Source: Bacteroidaceae bacterium (GTDB taxonomy: Bacteria > Bacteroidota > Bacteroidia > Bacteroidales > Bacteroidaceae). From it: a stretch of DNA of 12,715 nucleotides. The position numbers and the translations under genes were made by a program. Positions 1-7,838 of the stretch are shown piece after piece; position 1 is the first letter of the stretch; each line of letters opens with the position of its first letter. The notes below the pieces were generated by a model, which had not been told where the DNA came from, did not search any database, and saw only the letters and a list, made by a program, of their open reading frames with translations. The DNA lies in assembly GCA_017558165.1 (NCBI GenBank), contig JAFYWE010000118.1, positions 1 to 12,715 of the forward strand, given 5' to 3'.

Positions 1-835
1 CAGCAGCATATGTTACACCAAACCACTTTGCAGAAGTGTCAAGAACCTCACAAGAAGCCTTACCTGTAGTTGTAAGGTTGTTAACAACCAATGGAATGAA
101 ATACTCAGCCTTTGGTTTGTCAACATTCTCCTTCAAGAAGTCAACGAACTGCTCCTCTGAATGCTTGAAGTAGTCAGGTGTGAAGCCCCAGAAGTTCATT
201 GAAACAGGAGTCTCCTCGCCTACAGGCTGCCAAGCACCTTCCTCATCCTTGAAGCAGATAGGGCCGTCAACGCGCATGATCTCAGTACGCTCAACAACAC
301 CGGTCAACATATTCTGGTCGTTCTTCTCGCAAACGCCACGAGCTACGCTACCATTCTCGCTGAGAGTGTTGCAGATGCGGAAACCAACCATTGAATACTT
401 ACCCTCGCTACCCTCTGGGAGCTCGCTGAGCCACTTACCCATAACGGCAAATGCATCGCGGCCATAGAAGTCATCGGCATTGATTACTGCGAAAGGCTCG
501 TTGATAGCATCCTTACCCATGAGCACAGCGTGGTTTGTACCCCAAGGTTTTGTACGCTCCTCAGGAACTGTAAAGCCCTCTGGGAGGTTGTCAATAGCCT
601 GGAACACCAACTCTGTTGGGATGTGACCCTCGTACTTGCTCAATACCTTGTCACGGAAATCCTGCTCAAAATCCTTGCGGATAACGAACACCAACTTACC
701 GAAGCCACCACGGATGGCATCAAAGATTGAGTAGTCCATGATTGTCTCACCGTTTGGACCAAGACCGTCCAACTGCTTCAAACCACCATAACGGCTGCCC
801 ATACCTGCAGCCAATACAAAAAGTGTAGGTTTCAT
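1..835 (-). CDS. Sugar-phosphate nucleotidyltransferase (NTP-transferase family), C-terminus cut by window edge
   Basis: This reading frame starts with ATG at 835 and stays open for 278 codons to the left edge, where it is cut off. The N-terminus has the nucleotide-binding signature of GT-A type sugar nucleotidyltransferases: LAAGMGSRYGG at residues 8-18, then KQ at 20-21. The metal/sugar-nucleotide segment NADDFYGRDAF lies at about 119-129. Family knowledge: such enzymes join a sugar-1-phosphate to an NTP in the cytoplasm, releasing pyrophosphate and an NDP-sugar. The family is usually around 300 aa, so little is missing. The exact sugar and base cannot be read from the motifs. In Bacteroidota such proteins are often generically annotated, sometimes beside a phosphotransferase; any partner here would lie outside the window. 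The gene is divergent from rpmH and has its own promoter candidate. Class assignment is firm; substrate is unknown. Confidence 0.85.
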   Translation of the reverse strand, partial: MKPTLFVLAAGMGSRYGGLKQLDGLGPNGETIMDYSIFDAIRGGFGKLVFVIRKDFEQDFRDKVLSKYEGHIPTELVFQAIDNLPEGFTVPEERTKPWGTNHAVLMGKDAINEPFAVINADDFYGRDAFAVMGKWLSELPEGSEGKYSMVGFRICNTLSENGSVARGVCEKNDQNMLTGVVERTEIMRVDGPICFKDEEGAWQPVGEETPVSMNFWGFTPDYFKHSEEQFVDFLKENVDKPKAEYFIPLVVNNLTTTGKASCEVLDTSAKWFGVTYAA

Positions 836-897
836 TTTATTAAAATAATATTAAGGTTAATTTATCCTCAAAACAAGCCCTTTTAAGGCATACAGTC

Positions 898-930
898 CAA
901 AGTTACAATTTAATATTGATTTTATGCAAA
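898..930 (-). promoter_or_regulatory. Bacteroidota-type promoter of the nucleotidyltransferase gene
   Basis: Read on the minus strand, an exact -7 element TAACTTTG (898-905) is preceded by TTTG (927-930) with 21 bases between. This fits the known Bacteroidota sigma-ABfr pattern, at the long end of the usual spacing. The start of transcription would fall near 890, giving a leader of about 55 bases before the ATG at 835. It is inferred from sequence only. Confidence 0.5.
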
Positions 931-1146
931 TTATATGTAATATTTTTTAATTACTAACCCATGAAATGCAGAGCAGAGCAATATACAAGCCAAAAAACAC
1001 ACGAAATGATGACGCATTATAGAAAGTACACACAACTCCATTGCCACACCAGCCCACTCCTGCACATTCTCAAAAGCCGACACCACGCAGCAGATGAGGC
1101 AATCGCGGCAATAATATAAAAATGAGAAAAAATACCTCGCGAAAAC

Positions 1147-1177
1147 TTTGCCAATATGAAAAAAAAGAGTAATTTTG
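1147..1177 (+). promoter_or_regulatory. Bacteroidota-type promoter of rpmH
   Basis: TTTG at 1147-1150, a 19-base spacer and TAATTTTG at 1170-1177 match the Bacteroidota primary promoter consensus TTTG-N19-TAnnTTTG exactly. Transcription would begin near 1184, about 53 bases ahead of the rpmH start codon. This is the cleanest promoter match in the window, as expected for a highly expressed ribosomal protein gene. Confidence 0.75.
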
Positions 1178-1236
1178 CAAGCTGAAAAGCAAAAAGTCTA
1201 AAAAGCGAATATAAACAATATAAAATATATAAGACG

Positions 1237-1398
1237 ATGAAAAGAACATTCCAACCCTCTAACAGAAAGAGAAAGAACAAGCACGGTTTCCGTGAGAGAA
1301 TGGCTACAAAGAATGGCCGTCGCGTATTGGCAGCTCGTCGCGCAAAGGGACGTGCTAAGTTGACCGTTTCAGACGAGTACAACGGCAAGAAGAAGTAA
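1237..1398 (+). CDS. rpmH: 50S ribosomal protein L34
   Basis: A 53-codon frame begins with MKRTFQPSNRKRKNKHGFR, continues RMATKNGRRVLAARRAKGR (residues 21-39) and ends in a lysine-rich tail. This is the full, highly basic L34 protein. Bacterial L34 is usually 44-50 residues; the extra length is a short C-terminal extension (LTVSDEYNGKKK, about 42-53) of the kind seen in Bacteroidota. L34 is a structural protein of the large ribosomal subunit that binds 23S rRNA. No Shine-Dalgarno is visible; the bases before the ATG are A/T-rich, which is normal in this phylum. The gene has its own promoter and a hairpin 42 bases after the stop, so it is probably transcribed alone. The rnpA partner common in other phyla is absent downstream. 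Confidence 0.97.
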   Translation: MKRTFQPSNRKRKNKHGFRERMATKNGRRVLAARRAKGRAKLTVSDEYNGKKK

Positions 1399-1439
1399 TT
1401 GCAATACAGGCAATGCCTGTCGAAATAAGTTTGCAAACA

Positions 1440-1475
1440 AAAAGTGGTGGACAGCAATGTTCACCACTTTTGTTT
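1440..1475 (+). terminator. Rho-independent terminator after rpmH
   Basis: AAAAGTGGTG (1440-1449) pairs with CACCACTTTT (1462-1471), giving a 10-bp stem that can be extended by a G-T pair. The loop is about 10 bases. It is followed by GTTTT, so the T tract is interrupted by one G. It lies 42 bases after the rpmH stop. Confidence 0.7.
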
Positions 1476-1849
1476 TATGCCCCATCGTGCCATATAGGCC
1501 GCACAGCCGGCATTTCCACACCATCCCGGGATCATACGCCACACATTTGGGGAATGCATCCACAGGAGGAATACAGCAGTTGCCCCAGAAAACACCTCTT
1601 GATGTCACGACAGAGCGGAACGACGAAAGTTTAGTTCGACAATGCTTGGTAGAAGCATTCTCAAAGTGACCCAACCAATACTTGCAGCAATAGGTCACAC
1701 GTAGTGCAGGCGTAGTTTGCACCGTGTGGGTTGCAACAAGCAAGAATTGTCAAAAGATCTGAAACAACATTTTTAGATATCTCCCATACGACCGACATGA
1801 CATAAACGCTGGATTTTAAAGCCTGAGGCAACATCTATATTATTACCAT
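1476..1849. other. Intergenic stretch without a convincing gene; contains two hairpins
   Basis: No frame here looks coding on either strand. A minus-strand frame (1369-1743) is open, but it runs back through rpmH antisense and has an improbable Cys/Trp-rich composition. Two inverted repeats stand out. AATGCTT (1641-1647) pairs with AAGCATT (1653-1659). CACACG-ta-GTGCA (1696-1708) pairs with TGCACCGTGTG (1718-1728), an 11-bp stem with a 2-base bulge. I found no full-consensus promoter on either strand. The stretch could hold a small RNA, a degraded gene or a dispersed repeat; the sequence alone does not decide. Confidence 0.4.
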
Positions 1850-1884
1850 AAAAAAAAGCGAACCCGTAAAGGTTCGCTTTTTTA
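1850..1884 (-). terminator. Strong terminator of the susCD operon (symmetrical)
   Basis: GCGAACC (1858-1864) pairs with GGTTCGC (1871-1877) around a 6-base loop. The stem is extended by an A tract on the left (1850-1857) and a T tract on the right (1878-1883). Read on the minus strand, the GC stem is followed by eight U residues, 22 bases after the stop of the lipoprotein gene. Because of its symmetry it could also stop plus-strand transcription coming from the rpmH side. Confidence 0.9.
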
Positions 1885-1905
1885 TTATATCACTGATTAA
1901 TTAAT

Positions 1906-2853
1906 TTATTCAGCAAGTGTAGTTGTGCTCAAGTCAAGCTTGAATGCACCGTTTTTGTTGCCATAAGCAGTTCCTGCATCAGGCATGTTTACAACAAGAC
2001 CCTTAACTGGGAATGTGATGCAAAGGTCCTCATCCAATGTACCCATAAGACCGGCAGCCTTTACCTGATCAAATGAATAGCCATTAGCCATCATATAATA
2101 ACCGTATGATGTCATAGAGAAAATACCGTAACCCCAATTCAAACCGGTATCACACCAGCCATCGATGTAAACACCCTCAGGATCGTTGCAGTTGAATACA
2201 ATGTAGTAATCCTTAGAAGTATCATAGTCACCCGACTCGTTGTACGGATACTGAGCGCCATAAGGAGTAGAGATACGGATAACGCTTGTACCTACAGCGA
2301 TCTCAGCATCAACCTCAACAACCGGGAAATCGGGCAAGCCATAGAAACCTGTCAAAGCATCATCTGTGTACACAGCCTTACCGATTGACTCCCAAGTATA
2401 CTCAAGCTGAATTGAGATGCTTGTGCTGCTGTTACCTGTAAGTGAAGCGTTTGCCTCTGTGTAGTTCAATGAATCAACTACAAACGCGAGGGCTGCAGTG
2501 TATTTTGTACCAACCTTAATGTTGTCATAGTCAACGTTGATCAAGAACTCAGCAAAGTCCTTTCCATTCTCGAATGTCACAACAGCAGTATCACAAGTCA
2601 TGATAGTGTTGTTGAACTGAACATCAAGAGGCAAAGTTACGTTGCCGTTAGCATTGTTACGGAACACCTTGACTGCAACCTGATACAAAGTATCTGTAGC
2701 AGACAATACATAGTTCGATGCTTTCTGCTCAAATGAGTATGTTGGCTCACTTGTAGTATCGTATGCATCCCAAACGCCCTCTGTGCTACAAGATGCAAAG
2801 AATCCTGCAGTCAAGGCGATTGCCATTACTATAAATGATTTAAATATTTTCAT
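1906..2853 (-). CDS. Outer-membrane lipoprotein in the SusE position of a SusCD operon
   Basis: A 315-aa lipoprotein and the last gene of the operon. Residues 1-21 are a lipoprotein signal peptide with a lysine-containing start, a hydrophobic core and the lipobox FFASC, so Cys22 would carry the lipid. Acidic residues soon after (CSTEGVWDAYD) are compatible with the Bacteroidota surface-export signal. Residues of about 35-150 look like an all-beta, Ig-like module (alternating hydrophobic strands, VTFENGKDFAEF). The rest, up to the C-terminus at LSTTTLAE, is rich in Tyr, Trp, Gly and Asp, as in surface glycan-binding proteins. I do not recognise a named family with certainty. Its position suggests an accessory ligand-binding protein at the cell surface, analogous to SusE/SusF but without visible homology to them. 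It is separated from susD by 72 bases containing a strong hairpin, and is followed by a strong terminator. Confidence 0.75.
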   Translation of the reverse strand: MKIFKSFIVMAIALTAGFFASCSTEGVWDAYDTTSEPTYSFEQKASNYVLSATDTLYQVAVKVFRNNANGNVTLPLDVQFNNTIMTCDTAVVTFENGKDFAEFLINVDYDNIKVGTKYTAALAFVVDSLNYTEANASLTGNSSTSISIQLEYTWESIGKAVYTDDALTGFYGLPDFPVVEVDAEIAVGTSVIRISTPYGAQYPYNESGDYDTSKDYYIVFNCNDPEGVYIDGWCDTGLNWGYGIFSMTSYGYYMMANGYSFDQVKAAGLMGTLDEDLCITFPVKGLVVNMPDAGTAYGNKNGAFKLDLSTTTLAE

Positions 2854-2884
2854 AATCTCTGAATTTTATTTTTGTTTTTCAAAA

Positions 2885-2915
2885 TTTCCCCATGCCCCTG
2901 CACGGGGCAGGGAAA
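2885..2915 (-). promoter_or_regulatory. Intercistronic hairpin between susD and the lipoprotein gene
   Basis: TTTCCC (2885-2890) pairs with GGGAAA (2910-2915). After a 2-base bulge, TGCCCC (2893-2898) pairs with GGGGCA (2904-2909) around a 5-base loop. The result is a 12-bp GC-rich stem in the minus-strand transcript, 10 bases after the susD stop. It is followed in the transcript by only UUUUG. That suits a leaky terminator or an mRNA 3'-end stabiliser that would lower or separate expression of the third gene relative to susCD. Confidence 0.65.
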
Positions 2916-2925
2916 ATAAAGATTT

Positions 2926-4533
2926 TTACTCTGTAACAGGATCTGGAGCAGAAGCTGTTGGGTTGTTGTCAGCCTCTGTCAACATAGCATTCGCCTCGAT
3001 CTCATCCTGTGGGATTGGGAGAATCAACGCATCGCTACCTGTTGGAATGAAGTATGTTGTGTGAGCCTCAAAGCCACCACCACGACGGTCCATATCCTTC
3101 TTGAGACGCATCATGTCGGCATAAGAGAAGCCCTCGCCCCAAAGCTCGATACGACGCTGGAACCATACCTTGTCCTGAACCATAGCAGCTGTCAACTCCT
3201 GACCCTCCTTGGCAGCACATGTGTACTCTGCATCACGGTAAGCCTTAACGAATGCCTCAAGTGTAGCAGCACCTGTTGCTGGGTCACCTGCCATAGCCTG
3301 AGCCTCGGCAAGGATGAGGTACATCTCCTCAACACGCATCAAAGGAATATCATTTGCGTTTGTAGAAGTTCCGATCTTATCCTGATAGCAACCGAACTTC
3401 ATCTGTGTGTAAGCAGGGATCTTTGTCTCAGCTACATATGCAGCCTGCGCAGCGTCGAGGTTTGGAGACTGCTTGTTCTCATCCAACCACCAGCCCTTAC
3501 GAACGTCAGTTGCAGGAATCTGAGCATAGAGAGCCTTGTTGATCTTTCTCCAAGCACCTACTGATGCATAACCGTAGTTGAGTGAACCCATGTGTGATGG
3601 GAAGTTACAGATACCTGATGTTACAGGACGGTCTGTCTCGGCAACCAAGATACCCCACATCCAAGATGCATCGTCGATGTCGCTGAAAGTTGGGTGATCA
3701 ACGTCTGAAACATCGTATGGAGTAGCAGCAGTATTGTCGATGGCAGCCTGAGCATCAGCAGCGGCAGCAGCCCAGTTGTTCATCACAAGGTTAACACGTG
3801 CACGCATACCGTAAGCTACAGCAAGGTCAACATAACGCTTATCCTCGCGAACTGTTGAAGTAGCCGAAAGAAGCTCGATAGCGCAATCAAGGTCGTTCAT
3901 GATAAACTCGTAAACCTCAGCAACTGTTGAACGCTTGATACCGGTATTAGGAACATTCTCAAAGTTCTCCTCTGTGATAAGGAGTACACAAGGCTTGTTC
4001 TCATTGCCAACATATGTGTGCTGGAAATACTGAGCCAAAGTGTAGTAGTCGAATGCACGGATTGTCAAAGCCTGAGCAAGATAGTACTTCAATTCCTCAT
4101 CTGCAGGCTCGTATGTACCGATAGTCTTTACCACGCTGTTTGCTGAAGAAATCTGCTTGTAAGCAGTTGTCCAAATTGAATAAGGTACAAAATTTGTCCA
4201 GCTAACATCAGAATAAACCAAAGATGAAGCGAACCAGTTGTAACCTATATCATCTGATACCAAATCCATACCACGTGTGTCTGTGAACAACATTGTAGCT
4301 GGATAGTAGAGATCGTTGTGGTTACCCTCACCGGTCAACTTACCGAAGTTGTAGAAACCGGCAGGGATAGCAGCGATACTTGCTTTGATTCGGTCTGGGT
4401 TTGAAGCAACAGCCTCGGCCTTCTGGTCGGTTGTGACTGTTGAACCCATCGGTGCTGTATCAAGGTCGTTACAGCTCACCATAGCAAGAGCTGCGAACGC
4501 CGATGCAACGAATTTATATTTAAAGTTCTTCAT
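2926..4533 (-). CDS. SusD/RagB-type nutrient-binding outer-membrane lipoprotein
   Basis: A 535-aa SusD-family protein. The start is set at the ATG at 4533, which directly opens a lipoprotein signal (MKNFKYKFVA, hydrophobic core, lipobox ending in Cys21). A GTG nine bases upstream in the same frame would add only three residues. After Cys21 come NDLD, acidic residues fitting surface export. Helical TPR-like segments follow (for example YLAQALTIRAFDYYTLAQYF). The typical C-terminal SusD signatures are present: IPLMRVEEMYLILAEAQAM, RRIELWGEGFSYADMMRLK and ILPIPQDEIEAN. Family knowledge: SusD acts as a hinged lid on the SusC barrel and captures the ligand, usually a glycan and sometimes a peptide. 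It follows susC by 20 bases, so the pair is co-transcribed and almost certainly forms one complex. The ligand is not predictable from sequence. Confidence 0.95.
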   Translation of the reverse strand: MKNFKYKFVASAFAALAMVSCNDLDTAPMGSTVTTDQKAEAVASNPDRIKASIAAIPAGFYNFGKLTGEGNHNDLYYPATMLFTDTRGMDLVSDDIGYNWFASSLVYSDVSWTNFVPYSIWTTAYKQISSANSVVKTIGTYEPADEELKYYLAQALTIRAFDYYTLAQYFQHTYVGNENKPCVLLITEENFENVPNTGIKRSTVAEVYEFIMNDLDCAIELLSATSTVREDKRYVDLAVAYGMRARVNLVMNNWAAAAADAQAAIDNTAATPYDVSDVDHPTFSDIDDASWMWGILVAETDRPVTSGICNFPSHMGSLNYGYASVGAWRKINKALYAQIPATDVRKGWWLDENKQSPNLDAAQAAYVAETKIPAYTQMKFGCYQDKIGTSTNANDIPLMRVEEMYLILAEAQAMAGDPATGAATLEAFVKAYRDAEYTCAAKEGQELTAAMVQDKVWFQRRIELWGEGFSYADMMRLKKDMDRRGGGFEAHTTYFIPTGSDALILPIPQDEIEANAMLTEADNNPTASAPDPVTE

Positions 4534-4553
4534 AATATTCACATTTTAAATTA

Positions 4554-7500
4554 TTAGAATGTTACCTTGATACCACCTGAGAATGTACGCAACGCACCGT
4601 ATGTAGATGTTGTTGTTGACATAGTTCCCTTACGTGGGTCCATACCCTTGCGAGCGCTGAACAAAGCTACGTTGTCAGCAGCACCGTAGATACGAACTGA
4701 GTTCAAACCGATTGCACGCATCCACTTCTTGGGGAATGTGTAACCGAATGTGACGTTGTTCAATGAGAGGTAATCAGAAGATACCAACCAACGGTCAGAT
4801 GTTGAGTTTGCATACTTGTCATTGTAGTTCAAACGTGGAACGTCTGTGAAACGGTTCTCAGGTGTCCAAGCGTTTGCAATGTCGTTGTGCCAATTTGTAC
4901 CTACGCTTGAAGATGTACCACCGTGCATCATCTTAGCATATGTGTTATCATAGAGCATACCGCCCAACTGATATGAGAACTGAACTGAAAGGTCGAAACC
5001 GAAGAACTCAAAACCTGTACCGAAACCACCGTACATGTCAGGAGCCATGTCACCAGTTGCCTCACGATATGTCTTCTGAGCAACAGAGTAGTCAGATGTT
5101 ACATAAACCTCAGGAACGAATGCTGCAACCTCCTCATCTGTTGCATCGCTTGCAGGCTGTGTCTTTGCATAGTAGAGTGCAAGACCGGTGTGTGGATCTA
5201 CACCTGCATACTTTGGCAAGTAGTACTGGTAACGTGACTCACCCTCACGGTAGATAGTTGTACCGCTGATGTACTCACCCTCGAGCTCAGGAGCCAATTC
5301 GTTGATAACATTCTTCTGGAATGTTGCATTTGCAAAGATATCCCACTTGAAGTTACGTGTGTCAACAACTGTAGAGTTGAGCTCAACCTCAAGACCGCTG
5401 TTAGTCATAGAACCGATGTTTACAGGAATCTCGCTGTAACCGTTAGATGGAGCAACTGCCTTGTAGTAGAGCATGTCGCTTGTGCGACGGCCAAAGTACT
5501 CAACTGTACCGCTCAACTTACCCTTGAAGAAAGAGAAGTCAACACCGGCGTTGTAAGAGTTACTCTTCTCCCATGTCAACTCAGGGTTACCCTTGTAAGC
5601 CAAAAGACCGTCTGAGAACACACCGTCAGCACCTGATACTGTGTACTGGTCGAGGTATGCATAGAGGTTACCGATGTTGTCGTTACCCTGCTGACCGAAA
5701 GATGCCTTGATCTTCAAGATGTCAACCCAAGAAGCCTTCTTCATGAACTTCTCCTTGCTGAGAACCCAAGCAGCTGATGCTGACCAGAAGTTACCCCAAC
5801 GGTTGTCCGGGTGGAAACGTGAAGAAGCGTCGCGACGGTAAGAACCGCTGAGGAAGAATCTTTCACCGTAGTCATAGTTCAAACGACCGAAGAAACCACG
5901 TGTAGCGTACTCACCGTATGAACCACCACCACGCTTCTGGTCGATTGTATTGTTGATTGTGAAGTCACCTGGCTTGTAGAGGTTCTGACCTGTAGCGTAT
6001 ACGCTCTCAGTATTGTAGTTGTATGCCTCGTAACCGAGTGTGATATCGAAGTTGTTGTTAGCTACACTTGCGTTGTAGTTTGCAAGATACTGCTGGTTGA
6101 AAGAGAACACGCGGCTCTGGCTCTGGTAAGCGTTACCACCGTACTGTGCGCTCTGACCATAACGTGCGTTACCGATTGAGTGGTAGCGTGTATTGTCGAT
6201 GTGTGTACCGAGTGATGCAGTCAACTTAAGGCCCTTGACTGGAGTAATCTCAGCAAACCACTTGCCGTTGAAGATATCCATCAAGTACTCCTCATCGTTG
6301 TAGAGAAGGTCACTCATAGGGTTAGACATTGACATGAAGTTACGTGTATAGTTTGTTGATGAACCATCACCATAGTCATATACTGGACGACCACTTGTAG
6401 GATCAAGTGCGATAGAACCATCAGCATTACGTACATAGAAAGGATATACAGGAGCAATCTCATTTGCAATGAAGAATGCGTTACCTGATGAAGATGTGTT
6501 TGTCTGCTCACCTGGGTAGCGGCTGTCGCTGTTTGTGTAAGCGAGGCTTGCACCAACCTTCAACCACTTCTTGGCCTGGTAGTCAGCATTCAAACGTGTA
6601 GAGAGGCGGTTGAAACCAGAGTTCTCAATGATACCACCATCCTCGAGGTAACCTACTGAGAAGTAGTAGTTAACCTTGTCTGTACCACCTGCTACTGAGA
6701 AGTTGTACTCCTGACGCATCTGGCTCTCAATCATACCTGCAGTCCAGTCATCTGGTGTATAGTAGTACTTACCGTCGCTGTAACCGAGTGTAGCGCGTGG
6801 ATCGACCTTACCGTCGAGACCGATCAAACCGTTAGCACCATTGAGGCTATACATCTGATAACCAAGAGCTGGGAACAACTCACCGTTAGCATAGTTGTGT
6901 GCGTTGAGTGGAGAGTAACCGAGGCTGTAGATACCTGCATTGTAGAAGCTCTTGTAAAGAGTCTCCATATACTGGTTTGATGACTCCATTACATCGTACT
7001 TGCCAATCTGACGCTGGTTAACACCCCACTTTGCATCGAAAGATACACGTGCGTTACCGCTGTTACCCTTCTTTGTTGTTACCATGATGACACCGTTGGC
7101 ACCACGTGCACCGTAAAGAGCAGAAGCTGCAGCATCCTTCAACACTGACATATTCTCGATATCGGCTGGGTTGATAGATGAGATGTCACCGTCGAAAGGC
7201 ATACCGTCAACAACATACAATGGGTCGTTACCGGCGTTGAGTGAACCTACACCACGAACGCGTACTGTAGCAGAAACACCTGGCTGACCGTTTGAGCTTG
7301 TGATCTGCACACCGGCGATAGCACCAGTAAGTGCGTTTGTAATGTTAGAAACCTGACGCTTCTCGATTGTCTCAGCCTTAACGACTGAAGCAGAACCGGT
7401 AAACGCCGACTTCTTTGCTGTACCATAAGCCACAACCACAACGTCGTCGAGAGTAACGCCATCTTCAACGAGAATAACTCGCATTGGCTTACCTCTAACA

Positions 7501-7757
7501 ATCTGTACCTCCTGTGTTGTCATACCAACGTATGATACACGAAGAGTAGTAGCTGTTGCAGGCACATTTTCAATTGTAAAATTACCGTCCATATCTGTAC
7601 CGGCACCCACTGAAGTACCTACTACAAATACAGAAGCGCCAAAAACAGGCTCTCCGTCTGCCTCCGAGTAAACTTTACCCGTGATGGTTGCGGTCTGAGC
7701 TGTTGCCATACCAATACCCATAAAGATAAAGGTCAATAGAAATAGCACTCTTTTCAT
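4554..7757 (-). CDS. SusC/RagA-type TonB-dependent outer-membrane transporter
   Basis: A complete 1067-aa protein. Residues 1-21 are a Sec signal peptide ending ATAQ. Residues 23-95 form the carboxypeptidase-regulatory-like beta domain found at the N-terminus of SusC proteins (TITGKVYSEADGEPVFGASV; VSYVGMTTQEV). A TonB-box-like stretch, LDDVVVVAYGT, lies at 103-113. The plug follows at about 115-232 with the SusC signatures DPLYVVDGMPF (179-189) and DAAASALYGARGANGVIMVTT (208-228). The rest is a 22-strand-type beta barrel, rich in Tyr/Asn/Gly and ending in a terminal Phe (GGIKVTF), as needed for BAM-assisted insertion. It imports its ligand into the periplasm using TonB energy, with the downstream SusD as lid. 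There is no N-terminal extension of the kind that signals to an anti-sigma factor, so regulation is probably by another route. No regulator gene is in the window. Confidence 0.97.
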   Translation of the reverse strand: MKRVLFLLTFIFMGIGMATAQTATITGKVYSEADGEPVFGASVFVVGTSVGAGTDMDGNFTIENVPATATTLRVSYVGMTTQEVQIVRGKPMRVILVEDGVTLDDVVVVAYGTAKKSAFTGSASVVKAETIEKRQVSNITNALTGAIAGVQITSSNGQPGVSATVRVRGVGSLNAGNDPLYVVDGMPFDGDISSINPADIENMSVLKDAAASALYGARGANGVIMVTTKKGNSGNARVSFDAKWGVNQRQIGKYDVMESSNQYMETLYKSFYNAGIYSLGYSPLNAHNYANGELFPALGYQMYSLNGANGLIGLDGKVDPRATLGYSDGKYYYTPDDWTAGMIESQMRQEYNFSVAGGTDKVNYYFSVGYLEDGGIIENSGFNRLSTRLNADYQAKKWLKVGASLAYTNSDSRYPGEQTNTSSSGNAFFIANEIAPVYPFYVRNADGSIALDPTSGRPVYDYGDGSSTNYTRNFMSMSNPMSDLLYNDEEYLMDIFNGKWFAEITPVKGLKLTASLGTHIDNTRYHSIGNARYGQSAQYGGNAYQSQSRVFSFNQQYLANYNASVANNNFDITLGYEAYNYNTESVYATGQNLYKPGDFTINNTIDQKRGGGSYGEYATRGFFGRLNYDYGERFFLSGSYRRDASSRFHPDNRWGNFWSASAAWVLSKEKFMKKASWVDILKIKASFGQQGNDNIGNLYAYLDQYTVSGADGVFSDGLLAYKGNPELTWEKSNSYNAGVDFSFFKGKLSGTVEYFGRRTSDMLYYKAVAPSNGYSEIPVNIGSMTNSGLEVELNSTVVDTRNFKWDIFANATFQKNVINELAPELEGEYISGTTIYREGESRYQYYLPKYAGVDPHTGLALYYAKTQPASDATDEEVAAFVPEVYVTSDYSVAQKTYREATGDMAPDMYGGFGTGFEFFGFDLSVQFSYQLGGMLYDNTYAKMMHGGTSSSVGTNWHNDIANAWTPENRFTDVPRLNYNDKYANSTSDRWLVSSDYLSLNNVTFGYTFPKKWMRAIGLNSVRIYGAADNVALFSARKGMDPRKGTMSTTTSTYGALRTFSGGIKVTF

Positions 7758-7792
7758 AATAATGAATTTAAGTTAATAATAATAATGAATTT
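7756..7792 (-). repeat. 14-bp direct repeat at the susC start
   Basis: Read on the plus strand, ATAATAATGAATTT occurs at 7756-7769 and again at 7779-7792, 23 bases apart. In the transcript both copies read AAATTCATTATTAT, and the second copy ends in the first two bases of the susC start codon. No Shine-Dalgarno is present; this AT-rich unstructured tract may serve as the ribosome-loading site. It may also be simple AT-rich slippage. Confidence 0.55.
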
Positions 7793-7805
7793 GTGTCTTT
7801 TTGTA

Positions 7806-7834
7806 ATTCCACCTCCTGTCAACAGGAAGTGAAT
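7806..7834 (-). promoter_or_regulatory. Hairpin/palindrome in the susC leader
   Basis: ATTCcACCTCCTGT (7806-7819) is the near-perfect inverse of ACAGGAAGTGAAT (7822-7834). The only DNA mismatch, apart from one bulged base, becomes a G-U pair in the minus-strand RNA. The transcript could therefore form a 13-bp stem with one bulge. It lies about 49 bases ahead of the susC ATG, next to the predicted -7 element. It may be a 5' mRNA hairpin or a DNA operator; it is not followed by a U tract, so it is not a simple terminator. Confidence 0.6.
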
Positions 7835-7838
7835 GGCG

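Larger units (their letters stand above)
836..1236. other. Divergent intergenic region between nucleotidyltransferase and rpmH
   Basis: This stretch holds the two outward-facing promoter candidates (898-930 minus, 1147-1177 plus). The part between them, about 931-1146, is AT-rich with no open frame I would call a gene and no strong hairpin. I see nothing else in it. Confidence 0.6.

Noticed and set aside
1017..1457. Minus-strand frame of 146 codons covering rpmH and its promoter
   Set aside because: It is antisense to rpmH, and its Phe/Leu-rich C-terminal part reflects AT-rich non-coding DNA.
1369..1743. Minus-strand frame of 124 codons, Cys-rich, overlapping rpmH antisense
   Set aside because: It runs through the rpmH terminator and coding sequence, has an odd composition and no domain I recognise. 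The intergenic part is noted as a finding instead.
1476..1849. Bacteroidales-1 RNA
   Set aside because: As I recall, that motif is typically found after the L20 gene, not L34, and I see no matching consensus promoter here. It cannot be claimed without a covariance search.
4534..4542. GTG start for SusD
   Set aside because: It adds only three residues before an ATG that directly opens a standard lipoprotein signal peptide.
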